A DNA stretch of 18,491 nt from an uncultured Clostridium sp. (GTDB taxonomy: Bacteria; Bacillota; Clostridia; TANB77; CAG-508), in assembly GCA_900553125.1 (NCBI GenBank), contig USCB01000027.1, positions 1 through 18,491 of the forward strand, read 5' to 3'. Numbering within the stretch: the stretch's first letter is position 1; each line of letters opens with the position of its first letter. A program made the position numbers and the translations under genes. Shown piece after piece: positions 6,082 through 12,614 of the stretch. The notes under the pieces are model-generated. The model was not told where the DNA came from, made no database searches, and saw nothing but the letters and a program-made list of their open reading frames with translations.

Positions 6082-6600
6082 TTGGCTAACAGAAAATTAG
6101 GAAGAACAACAGACATTAGAATGTCAATGTTAAGAACATTAACAACAGATTTAATAATGTATGGAAAAATAACAACAACAGAAACAAGAGCCAAAGAAGT
6201 TAAGAAAATAGCTGATTCTATAATAGCTTTAGCTGTTAAAGAAAAAGATAACTTTGAAATGGTTGATGTAAAAGTCGTTAAAGCAAAACGCGATTCAAAA
6301 GGAAATAAATTAACAGAAATAGCAAAAAGTAAAAATGGTAAAGAATATTTAAAAGTTGTTAAAGAAGAAACAACAGAATCAAGACAAAAAGATATGCCAT
6401 CTAGATTAAATGCTAGAAGAAATATTATGAACAAAATAAACAAAGTTAAAGTAAATGGTGAAAATGTTGATTTACCATCAAAATTATTCAACGAAATCGC
6501 ACCTAAATATGCTGATAGAGTTGGAGGATATACAAGAATTGTTAAAGCTGAACCACGTAGAGGAGATAATGCTCCTATGGCAGTTTTAATGTTAGTATAA
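6082..6600 (+). CDS. rplQ: 50S ribosomal protein L17 (bL17), extended form
   Basis: L17 is a large-subunit protein near the tunnel exit. The start is the TTG at 6082, nine bases after AGGAGG (6067-6072), giving MANRKLGRTTDIR. A second TTG at 6073 touches the Shine-Dalgarno and is rejected. The protein has 172 residues, while many L17 proteins have about 115-130. The extra length is a Lys-rich insertion at about residues 53-104, between the TRAKEVKKIADSII helix and SRLNARRNIMNKI. The C-terminus keeps GGYTRIVKAEPRRGDNAPMAVLMLV in parts. L17 forms of similar length occur in other Clostridia, so the insertion is a lineage trait and not a fusion. A strong terminator follows. Confidence 0.95.
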   Translation: MANRKLGRTTDIRMSMLRTLTTDLIMYGKITTTETRAKEVKKIADSIIALAVKEKDNFEMVDVKVVKAKRDSKGNKLTEIAKSKNGKEYLKVVKEETTESRQKDMPSRLNARRNIMNKINKVKVNGENVDLPSKLFNEIAPKYADRVGGYTRIVKAEPRRGDNAPMAVLMLV

Positions 6601-6618
6601 TATTTAACTAAGAATTTT

Positions 6619-6667
6619 AAAGGAGTACTTACTAATAAAGAAATTTATTGGTAATCTACTCCTTTTT
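6619..6667 (+). terminator. rho-independent terminator after rplQ
   Basis: AAAGGAGTA (6619-6627) pairs perfectly with TACTCCTTT (6657-6665). The inner stem TTACTAATAAA (6629-6639) pairs with TTTATTGGTAA (6644-6654) with one G-U pair, closed by a GAAA loop. A T-run at 6663-6667 follows. It ends the ribosomal transcript. Confidence 0.9.
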
Positions 6668-6716
6668 ATGTACATTAATTAAGAAGTTAGAGCATAATTT
6701 AGAAAAAATGAATTGG

Positions 6717-6745
6717 TTGACAAAAAACGACAAATAGTTTAAAAT
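6717..6745 (+). promoter_or_regulatory. promoter of corA
   Basis: TTGACA (6717-6722) and TAAAAT (6740-6745) have a 17-bp spacer. Transcription would begin near 6752, so the leader is under 30 nt and cannot hold a magnesium riboswitch. Confidence 0.85.
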
Positions 6746-6779
6746 AGATATGGTAAAATAAAAAAATGGGGTGAAAAGG

Positions 6780-7739
6780 ATGTTAAAAATATATTGTACA
6801 GATATAGAAACAAATGTATTTGAAGAAATAAAAGAATTTAAAAAAGGAAGTTGGATAAACCTGACAAACCCCTCAGAGGCAGAAATAAAAAGAGTATGTG
6901 AAAATATAAACATCCAAGAAGACTTTATAAGAGATGCACTAGACTTTGAAGAAAAAGCAAGAATCGATACAGAAGAAGATGATAGCACAACACTATTTGT
7001 TGTAGATGTCCCAATAATAGAAAAAGACAAAGAACATGATGAAAATGATATATATACAACAATGCCATTAGGAATGATATTTGTAAGAGACGATTATTTT
7101 ATAACAGTATCATTAAGAAAAAACAAAGTAATAGAATCATTTGAAAAAATGAAAATCAAAAATTTTGTAACATACAAAAAATCAAGATTTTTATTCCAAA
7201 TACTATACTTAAATGCATCACTTTATTTAACATATCTAAAACAAATAAATAAGGAAACAGAAATTGCAGAATATATATTAAAAAATTCAATGAGAAATAA
7301 AGAGTTGTTAAAAATGTTAAACTTAGAAAAAGGTTTAATATACTTTATGACATCATTAAAATCTAATGAAGTAGTAATGGAAAAAACCTTAAGAGGAAGA
7401 ATAATAAAATTATACGAAGATGATGAAGATATACTAGAAGATGCCATAACAGAAAACAGACAGGCAATAGAAATGGCAAAAATTTATAGTGATATTTTAA
7501 ATGGCTCAATGGAAGCCTATGGGTCAATAATATCAAATAACTTAAATGGAGTTATGAAAACATTAACATCTATAACAATAGTATTAGCAGTTCCTACAAT
7601 GATATCAAGTTTCTGGGGAATGAATGTTTCTCTACCATTTGAGCATAGCCCATTTGGATTTGCAATAATGATTATTATAGCATTGCTAACAACAATACTT
7701 GTAACTTGGTGGCTAAAGAAAAAAGATATGTTTAATTAA
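6780..7739 (+). CDS. corA: CorA family magnesium/divalent cation transporter
   Basis: This inner-membrane channel moves Mg2+, and in some members Co2+ or Ni2+. The protein has 319 residues. A long cytosolic N-terminal part (about 1-260) contains an acidic alpha/beta domain and a helical stalk. Two C-terminal membrane helices follow, at about 262-279 and 291-311. The signature GMN (280-282, within FWGMNV) ends the first helix, as in all true CorA channels. The extreme C-terminus KKKD is positively charged. The ATG at 6780 is chosen because GGGGTG (6768-6773) is six bases upstream; the in-frame GTG at 6771 is part of that site. It is monocistronic, between the rplQ terminator and a long hairpin. 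Confidence 0.93.
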   Translation: MLKIYCTDIETNVFEEIKEFKKGSWINLTNPSEAEIKRVCENINIQEDFIRDALDFEEKARIDTEEDDSTTLFVVDVPIIEKDKEHDENDIYTTMPLGMIFVRDDYFITVSLRKNKVIESFEKMKIKNFVTYKKSRFLFQILYLNASLYLTYLKQINKETEIAEYILKNSMRNKELLKMLNLEKGLIYFMTSLKSNEVVMEKTLRGRIIKLYEDDEDILEDAITENRQAIEMAKIYSDILNGSMEAYGSIISNNLNGVMKTLTSITIVLAVPTMISSFWGMNVSLPFEHSPFGFAIMIIIALLTTILVTWWLKKKDMFN

Positions 7740-7760
7740 ATATTTATCAAAAGAGACTGC

Positions 7761-7909
7761 GGCTGTTGCCCAAAAGGGACCGTGGTTGTTGCCCCAAAGG
7801 GACCGGGTCTTTTTTGTCCAATTTTTTAAGATTAAAATAATTTTATTCAATTGGACAAAAAAGACCCGGTCCCTTTGGGGCAACAACCACGGTCCCTTGG
7901 GCAACAGCC
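7761..7909. repeat. very long hairpin (about 60-bp arms) between convergent corA and rqcH
   Basis: The left arm 7761-7823 and right arm 7849-7909 are complementary, with a 25-nt AT-rich loop. The loop-proximal 42 bp are perfect. The outer part is perfect except that the left arm has AAAA where the right needs only AA. Each arm holds two copies of a unit close to GTTGCCCCAAAGGGACCG. T-runs lie inside the arms next to the loop (TTTTTTGTCC). It is far more GC-rich than its surroundings. It sits 21 bases after the corA stop and 15 bases beyond the rqcH stop, so it probably ends both transcripts. It could also be a non-autonomous repeat element. Confidence 0.9.
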
Positions 7910-7924
7910 ATCATTTATTTTCGA

Positions 7925-9691
7925 TTACACATACAAAGTCCTATTATTACTATAAATAACATACCCAGGTTTACTTCCACTAGGTTTCTTCACAAAAGCA
8001 ACTTTGCAAAAATCAACAGGAACATGAGAAGAATTTTTGGCTTTGCTATGTTTAGCAGCAAGTTTTGCAACCTCAAATAAAACATTATCTGGAACAACTT
8101 CATTAGGATTAGTTTTTAAAATTACATGACTTCCGTGAATCTCCTTAGTATGAAACCAAATATCATTTTTGTTAGCAAATTTACAAGTTAAATAATCATT
8201 TTCCTTATTATTTCTACCAACCAAAACAGTATAACCATCAATTACATATTTCAAAGGATTAAAAGAAGTCAATTTATTTTTAGTCATAGGCTTAGCTTTT
8301 TTATTTTTGCCAGAAACTTTTTTAGATGAAGACTTTATTTTTAGTTTATCAGCAAATAAGCTGTTTTCTGATATTTCCTCATAAATTGTTTCAATATCTT
8401 CTATAGATTTTGCATTATCCAATTCATAAATAACGCTTTCAATATAATCAATATCTCTAATAGTTTCCTCTTTTTGAACATTTACAATGGCAAGTGCATT
8501 TTTTAACTTATTATATTTTTTAAAATACCTCTTAGCATTATATGATGGTAAATATTTTCTATCTAAAGGTATGGTAATAAGGGAATTATTATCATAATAA
8601 TTTTCAACCTCAATACTACTTACATTTTTATTTGGTATACGGTAAAGATTTGAGGTTATAAGTTCACCATATAATCTAAATTTATCCATATTATTACATT
8701 CTGAAAGTTTATTATCTATGTTTTCTAAACGTTTTTCGTATTTCTTCAATGTTGCCAAAATTAAGTGAAGAATGCTATTTCTATAATTTTTAAAAAGTTC
8801 AGAGTTTTCCTTTTTAAAGTAAAAGTCATCAATTTGACTGTTTAAATTAAATTGATTTTGGCTCATTATATTTGATGTATATAGGTAATAATCTTTTTGA
8901 TTTTCTGTTACAAATATATTTAAAAAAGAAGAATATAATATTTCATTTGTTTTATTATAAATTAATTCTAAATTGTTTTTAGAAAATTCTTTGATATTCA
9001 ATTCTTTTAAAATATTTTGTATAAAAGACAAACTGATACCATTAAATGTATTTGAAATTATTTTATCAATCATAAAGTTTGACATATTAAGATTATCTAT
9101 ATTTAATGAATTTTCTGTAATATATTCTATAAGATTAGGTTCTAATTTACTATAAAAATCATCAAAATCATTTAATTCTAAAAAGCTGTATTTGGAAGAT
9201 TTAGGAAAAATATATCTTGCTGTTGGATAAACATCTCTATTTGAATTTTCTAAGCTAGAAGTATGCCTCATGCTATCTATTATTATATTGTTTGAATCTG
9301 TTAATATAATATTACTATGTTTTCCCATTAATTCTACAATTAATTTTCTGCAAATAGGTTTATTTGGATTTTCATTATTTTCTAAATCTATAAAAATAAT
9401 TCTTTCTAAATCAACAGTGTAAATATTTTTTACTTTAAAACCAATTAAGTACTTCCTAAGTAACATACAAAAATTAGGAGCAGTTTGTGGGTTTTTTTGA
9501 ACATGTGATGTTAAATGAATTCGATAGTTTGGAGATGCTATACAAATAAGCAAAATAAGATTTGTGCATTTTCCATATAAACCAAGAGTAACAGTATTTT
9601 TATCAGGTTGATAAACTTTATCTATTTTATATCCAATTATATTTTTTAATTCTTGTGAAATTGATTTTGTAACGATTCCGTCAAAAGCCAT
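7925..9691 (-). CDS. rqcH: RqcH, ribosome quality control NFACT protein (FbpA family)
   Basis: RqcH binds stalled 50S subunits carrying peptidyl-tRNA and recruits tRNA-Ala to add C-terminal alanine tails. Older annotation calls it fibronectin-binding protein. At 588 residues it has the usual size. The NFACT-N domain starts MAFDGIVTKSISQEL and includes the LERIIFIDLEN segment near residue 95, where the family often has D/E-R. A helix-hairpin-helix region and a long coiled coil (about 300-420) follow. The C-terminal NFACT-R domain has NDIWFHTKEIHGSHVIL. A Lys/Ser-rich linker precedes it. On the minus strand AAGGAGG lies eight bases before the ATG. The gene converges with corA and diverges from the deacetylase gene. 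Confidence 0.93.
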   Translation of the reverse strand: MAFDGIVTKSISQELKNIIGYKIDKVYQPDKNTVTLGLYGKCTNLILLICIASPNYRIHLTSHVQKNPQTAPNFCMLLRKYLIGFKVKNIYTVDLERIIFIDLENNENPNKPICRKLIVELMGKHSNIILTDSNNIIIDSMRHTSSLENSNRDVYPTARYIFPKSSKYSFLELNDFDDFYSKLEPNLIEYITENSLNIDNLNMSNFMIDKIISNTFNGISLSFIQNILKELNIKEFSKNNLELIYNKTNEILYSSFLNIFVTENQKDYYLYTSNIMSQNQFNLNSQIDDFYFKKENSELFKNYRNSILHLILATLKKYEKRLENIDNKLSECNNMDKFRLYGELITSNLYRIPNKNVSSIEVENYYDNNSLITIPLDRKYLPSYNAKRYFKKYNKLKNALAIVNVQKEETIRDIDYIESVIYELDNAKSIEDIETIYEEISENSLFADKLKIKSSSKKVSGKNKKAKPMTKNKLTSFNPLKYVIDGYTVLVGRNNKENDYLTCKFANKNDIWFHTKEIHGSHVILKTNPNEVVPDNVLFEVAKLAAKHSKAKNSSHVPVDFCKVAFVKKPSGSKPGYVIYSNNRTLYV

Positions 9692-9721
9692 TTAGAATAC
9701 CTCCTTAAACTAATCTAAAAT

Positions 9722-9750
9722 ATTGTAACACTAAAATATAGTAATATCAA
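9722..9750 (-). promoter_or_regulatory. promoter of rqcH
   Basis: Read on the minus strand, TTGATA (9750-9745) and TACAAT (9727-9722) are spaced by 17 bp. Transcription would start near 9715, leaving a leader of about 24 nt. The -35 box is only five bases from the -35 box of the divergent promoter. Confidence 0.75.
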
Positions 9751-9755
9751 GCAAT

Positions 9756-9784
9756 TTGACAAAATATACTAAAAAGTGTATAAT
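9756..9784 (+). promoter_or_regulatory. consensus promoter of the polysaccharide deacetylase gene
   Basis: TTGACA (9756-9761) and TATAAT (9779-9784) are both perfect with a 17-bp spacer. Transcription would start near 9791, which leaves a leader of almost 200 nt. Confidence 0.85.
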
Positions 9785-9790
9785 GAGAAA

Positions 9791-9984
9791 GTCTAAAAGG
9801 AAAGAAAAATGAATGTATAAATAATAAAATATTTTAGTATAAAAATAAGCTGAAATGCAGAAAATAACTACCAATAAGAGAATACGGGAGCAATACATGG
9901 TTTAAGTGAGAACATGGATTAACTTGTTTTACGGAAGAAGAAGTCGAATTAAAAAAATAAAAAAGTAAAATTAGGTGTAAGAAA
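9791..9984 (+). other. long leader of the deacetylase gene with a palindrome and a possible coding remnant
   Basis: The leader holds a perfect 12-bp palindrome TAAAATATTTTA (9825-9836). From 9868 to 9960 one frame reads plausibly as protein, interrupted by a TGA at 9907 and closed by TAA: LPIREYGSNTWFK, stop, EHGLTCFTEEEVELKK. I do not recognise a family. Real coding debris, a structured RNA, or chance are all possible. No known riboswitch consensus was recognised. Confidence 0.3.
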
Positions 9985-10881
9985 ATGTATAGAAATGAAG
10001 TAATTTATGATAGAAAAAATATATTTAAATATAGATATATATTAATAGCAATAATATTATTAATAATAGTCTTAATAAGTGTTATTGGTATAGTATTAAT
10101 TAAATCAAATAAAAATGAAAAGACAATAGCAAATAATAATAATGAAAATGGAAATAACGACCAAAATCAAGCAATGTTAATTGACCTTGATAATGAAAAA
10201 AAAGAGAAAGAAGAAAGAGAAAAAGAGAAAAAGGAAGAAGAGAATGCAACAGGAACAATATATCTAACATTTGATGATGGACCAAGTTCAGATACTACGC
10301 CACAAATTTTAGATGTATTAGCACAAAAAAATGTAAAAGCAACCTTTTTTGTTGTACATTATAGTGAAAAAAATGCAGAACTAGTAAAAAGAGAATCACA
10401 AAGTGGACATACAGTTGCATTGCATGGATACACACATACTTATTCTGAGGTATATCAATCTGCTGAATCTTGTTTAGAAAATTTCAGAAAAATACAACAA
10501 CAAGTATATGAAACGATAGGAAAAAAGCCAAATATAATAAGATTTCCAGGGGGGAGTTCAAATACTATAAGCAAAAAATATTGTCCAGGAGTAATGACAG
10601 AAGTAACTCAAAAAGCATTAAATGAAGGTTTTAGGTATTTTGACTGGAATGTTGATTCAGATGACGCGGGTCATGCAAAAACAAGAGATGATGTTTATAA
10701 TAATGTAACATCAAAATTAAAACCCGGAAGAGAAAATGTAGTATTAATGCATGATTTTTCACATAATAATAAAACTTTGGATGCATTATCAGATATAATT
10801 GATTATGGTATGCAAAATGGTTATGTTTTTAGAAGAATAACAGATGATACAAAAATGGTAACACATTCAGTAAATAATTGA
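9985..10881 (+). CDS. membrane-anchored polysaccharide deacetylase (NodB domain, PgdA-like)
   Basis: NodB-type enzymes remove acetyl groups from N-acetylglucosamine units, often of peptidoglycan, which protects against lysozyme. The protein has 298 residues. One membrane anchor spans about 17-39. A low-complexity linker rich in Asn, Lys and Glu covers about 41-87. The catalytic domain holds all five motifs: TFDDGPS (95-101, base Asp and metal Asp), HGYTH (147-151, metal His pair), RFPGGSSN (186-193), DWNVDS (220-225) and LMHDF (254-258, acid His256). The enzyme should act outside the membrane. TTAGGTG lies before the ATG. The exact substrate cannot be told from sequence. The stop is TGA. Confidence 0.9.
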   Translation: MYRNEVIYDRKNIFKYRYILIAIILLIIVLISVIGIVLIKSNKNEKTIANNNNENGNNDQNQAMLIDLDNEKKEKEEREKEKKEEENATGTIYLTFDDGPSSDTTPQILDVLAQKNVKATFFVVHYSEKNAELVKRESQSGHTVALHGYTHTYSEVYQSAESCLENFRKIQQQVYETIGKKPNIIRFPGGSSNTISKKYCPGVMTEVTQKALNEGFRYFDWNVDSDDAGHAKTRDDVYNNVTSKLKPGRENVVLMHDFSHNNKTLDALSDIIDYGMQNGYVFRRITDDTKMVTHSVNN

Positions 10882-10882
10882 C

Positions 10883-10918
10883 CCATGGGGACTGTTTTTT
10901 TGCCATTGTCCCCGATGG
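10883..10918 (+). terminator. hairpin after the deacetylase gene
   Basis: CCATGGGGAC (10883-10892) pairs with GTCCCCGATGG (10908-10918) as a 10-bp stem with one bulged G. A T-run lies in the loop and not after the stem. Its GC-rich GGGGAC/GTCCCC core stands out from the AT-rich context and resembles the other hairpins at gene ends in this window. The tRNA genes start only nine bases later and have no clear promoter of their own, so some read-through is likely. Confidence 0.6.
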
Positions 10919-10927
10919 TGGTTATAT

Positions 10928-11018
10928 GGAGCAATACTCAAGAGGCTGAAGAGATCAGTTTCGAAAACTGATAGGTCGAGAAATCGGCGCGGGGGTTCAA
11001 ATCCCTCTTGCTCCGCCA
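10928..11018 (+). tRNA. tRNA-Ser(CGA)
   Basis: The acceptor stem GGAGCAA pairs with TTGCTCC (11008-11014), followed by discriminator G and an encoded CCA (11016-11018). The anticodon stem TCAGT/ACTGA encloses the loop TTCGAAA, with anticodon CGA at 10962-10964. The long variable arm (about 10974-10990) is typical of class II tRNAs. The T arm has GTTCAAATC. The anticodon reads UCG, a rare codon in such AT-rich genes. Confidence 0.95.
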
Positions 11019-11036
11019 AATTAGATGTTTATATTT

Positions 11037-11112
11037 GCCACTATAGCTCAGTTGGTAGAGCGATGGATTCGTAACCCATAGGTCAGCAGTTCGATTCTGC
11101 TTAGTGGCTCCA
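11037..11112 (+). tRNA. tRNA-Thr(CGU)
   Basis: GCCACTA (11037-11043) pairs with TAGTGGC (11102-11108), followed by discriminator T and an encoded CCA (11110-11112). The D arm is GCTCAGTTGGTAGAGC and the T loop contains TTCGATT. The anticodon loop TTCGTAA gives CGT at 11070-11072, reading ACG. The anticodon stem ATGGA/CCCAT has an A-C mismatch next to the loop. It lies 18 bases after tRNA-Ser, so both are probably processed from one transcript. Confidence 0.93.
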
Positions 11113-11180
11113 TTTGAAATCAACCTATGGACTTAATTGTTCGTAAGTTTTTATATAAAACTTTAAAGTTCTCTTTCTAG

Positions 11181-11306
11181 AATTTTGCTAAGACTGAAAT
11201 GATAAATGAAGAAATAGAAAACGCACTTAAAACTGCACCATCTAAAAATGGTGGAACAGGAACTAACTATCCAGATATAAAGCTTTTTATACAAACATTC
11301 AGTTAA
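11181..11306 (+). pseudogene. protein-coding remnant, possibly from a restriction-modification type gene
   Basis: After a stop at 11178 this frame runs to TAA at 11304-11306. It contains NEEIENALKTAPSKNGG followed by TGTNYPDIKLFI. This is not the composition of random AT-rich DNA and recalls N-terminal parts of restriction-modification or helicase proteins, though I cannot name the family with confidence. There is no ribosome binding site before the only ATG (11199). It looks like a fragment left by deletion or rearrangement. Confidence 0.35.
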
Positions 11307-11432
11307 ATTTCTATAAAAAGGAATGCTAGCAATTAATTTTATTTTTTTAATATCATTATTAATATTTCCAGTTTTAATTTCGTTTACAATACCTTTTGAA
11401 AAATAATCTTTTAAGTAGCTAAAGTTGGTCAT
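11304..11432 (-). pseudogene. oppositely oriented coding remnant
   Basis: On the minus strand an ATG at 11432 opens MTNFSYLKDYFSKGIVNEIK, then TGNINNDIKKIKLIASIPF. Further codons only run antisense to the plus-strand remnant and look like noise. There is no convincing Shine-Dalgarno. The composition suggests a real N-terminal fragment joined end to end with the plus-strand remnant, but a chance ORF is possible. Confidence 0.25.
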
Positions 11433-11538
11433 TTCTAATTCTTCATTTTAATATTCACCAACTTTCTTTAGTAAAAATTTTATATAGATAAATTTTAACA
11501 TTTATCTTATTTTTTTACAATATAATATAAAAAAACTA

Positions 11539-11567
11539 TTCACAAAAGTTAATCAATGTGATAAACT
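11539..11567 (+). promoter_or_regulatory. promoter of ftsY
   Basis: TTCACA (11539-11544) and TAAACT (11562-11567) have a 17-bp spacer. TGA just before the -10 box gives an extended -10 (TGn). Transcription would start near 11574. Confidence 0.6.
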
Positions 11568-11602
11568 AAAATGGCAAAATAAAAAGAAAAGAGGAACATA
11601 AA

Positions 11603-12508
11603 ATGGGATTTTTTGAAAAATTAAAAACAGGACTAAACAAAACAAAGGAATCATTTAATACAAAAATAAATGATGTATTTAGTAACTTTAGAAAAGTAGA
11701 TGAAGAATTTCTGGAAGAACTAGAAGAAGTACTAATAATGTCAGACATGGGAGTAGATACATCAGTAAAAATAGTAGATAATTTAAGAAAAAGAATAAAA
11801 AAAGACAATATCAAAGACGAAGAAGAAGTAAAACAAGCACTAAGAGAAGAAATAAAAGCAATATTTGATGAAGTAGATAATAGCTTAAACCTAAACACAA
11901 CTCCATCAGTAATACTTGTAGTAGGAGTAAATGGAGTGGGAAAAACGACATCAATAGGAAAAATAGCAAATAGACTAAAACAAGATGGAAAAAAAGTAGT
12001 AATAGCAGCAGCAGATACATTCAGAGCGGCGGCAGTAGAGCAATTAGAGGTATGGGCAAATAGAGCAGGATGTGAATTAGTAAAAAAAGAAGAAGGACAT
12101 GACCCTGCATCTGTAGTATATGAAGCGATAAAAAGAACAAAAGAAACAAATGCGGATGTACTAATAGTAGATACAGCAGGTCGTTTGCATAATAAAAAAT
12201 ACTTAATGGACGAACTTCATAAAATCAAAAAAGTAATAAGTAAAGAAATGGGAGAACTAAGCCAGGAAGTACTTTTAGTATTAGATGCAACAACAGGACA
12301 AAATGCAATAAACCAAGTAAAAGCATTTAAACAAGAAACAGATGTAACAGGTCTTGTTTTAACAAAATTAGATGGTTCAAGCAAAGGTGGAGTAGTTGTA
12401 GGGATTGTAGAAGAAAACAAAATACCGGTAAAATTTATTGGAGTTGGAGAACAAATTGATGATATGGAAGTATTTAATAGTGAAGATTTTGCAAAAGCAA
12501 TAATATAA
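11603..12508 (+). CDS. ftsY: FtsY, signal recognition particle receptor
   Basis: FtsY is the membrane-associated GTPase that receives SRP-bound ribosomes and hands them to SecYEG. The protein has 301 residues with only a short N-terminal region and no long acidic A domain, as in many Gram-positive forms. The four-helix N domain spans about 1-95. The G domain has GVNGVGKTT (108-116), DTFRAAA (138-144), DTAGRLHN (190-197), TKLD (254-257) and GVGEQIDDMEVFN near the end. AGAGGAA lies before the ATG. Its usual partner ffh is not next to it here. A strong terminator follows directly. Confidence 0.97.
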   Translation: MGFFEKLKTGLNKTKESFNTKINDVFSNFRKVDEEFLEELEEVLIMSDMGVDTSVKIVDNLRKRIKKDNIKDEEEVKQALREEIKAIFDEVDNSLNLNTTPSVILVVGVNGVGKTTSIGKIANRLKQDGKKVVIAAADTFRAAAVEQLEVWANRAGCELVKKEEGHDPASVVYEAIKRTKETNADVLIVDTAGRLHNKKYLMDELHKIKKVISKEMGELSQEVLLVLDATTGQNAINQVKAFKQETDVTGLVLTKLDGSSKGGVVVGIVEENKIPVKFIGVGEQIDDMEVFNSEDFAKAII

Positions 12509-12514
12509 AAAAAA

Positions 12515-12556
12515 CCAGTATATGCAGACAAAAAATGTATATACTGGAATTTTTTT
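12515..12556 (+). terminator. rho-independent terminator of ftsY
   Basis: CCAGTATATGCA (12515-12526) pairs with TGTATATACTGG (12536-12547) over 12 bp with one G-T pair and a 9-nt loop. A run of seven T follows (12550-12556). The T-run overlaps the -35 box of the next promoter. Confidence 0.88.
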
Positions 12557-12583
12557 GCATTTTGTTTCAATATATGCTATAAT
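12555..12583 (+). promoter_or_regulatory. extended -10 promoter of the UPF0182 gene
   Basis: TTGCAT (12555-12560) and TATAAT (12578-12583) have a 17-bp spacer, and TGC before the -10 box adds the extended -10 motif. The -35 box shares two bases with the end of the ftsY terminator T-run. Transcription would start near 12590, 25 bases before the ATG. Confidence 0.8.
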
Positions 12584-12614
12584 ATACAAGAATTTAAAGG
12601 AAAAGAGGAAAAAA

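Larger units (their letters stand above)
11113..11602. other. 490-nt stretch without an intact gene
   Basis: A weak hairpin ACTTA (11131-11135) with TAAGT (11144-11148), followed by a T-run to 11152, may end the tRNA transcript. Coding debris on both strands occupies about 11181-11432 and is listed separately. The remaining part up to 11535 is very AT-rich with no clear structure. The ftsY promoter and ribosome binding site lie at the end. Confidence 0.6.

Noticed and set aside
5688..6491. 267-codon minus-strand ORF opposite rpoA and rplQ
   Set aside because: It is antisense to two well-supported genes and spans their junction; low complexity and no ribosome binding site.
6746..6779. Magnesium riboswitch before corA
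   Set aside because: The predicted leader is under 30 nt and too short for any known magnesium-sensing RNA.
7713..7904. Minus-strand ORF through the long hairpin at 7761-7909
   Set aside because: The frame is a by-product of the inverted repeat and has no start context.
10938..11123. Minus-strand ORF reading NRTADLWVTNPSLYQLSYSG
   Set aside because: It is antisense to the two tRNA genes; this type of false protein is well known in databases.
12522..12614. N-terminal extension of the UPF0182 protein from an ATG at 12522
   Set aside because: The extension starts inside the ftsY terminator and upstream of the promoter; AGAGG fits the ATG at 12615.
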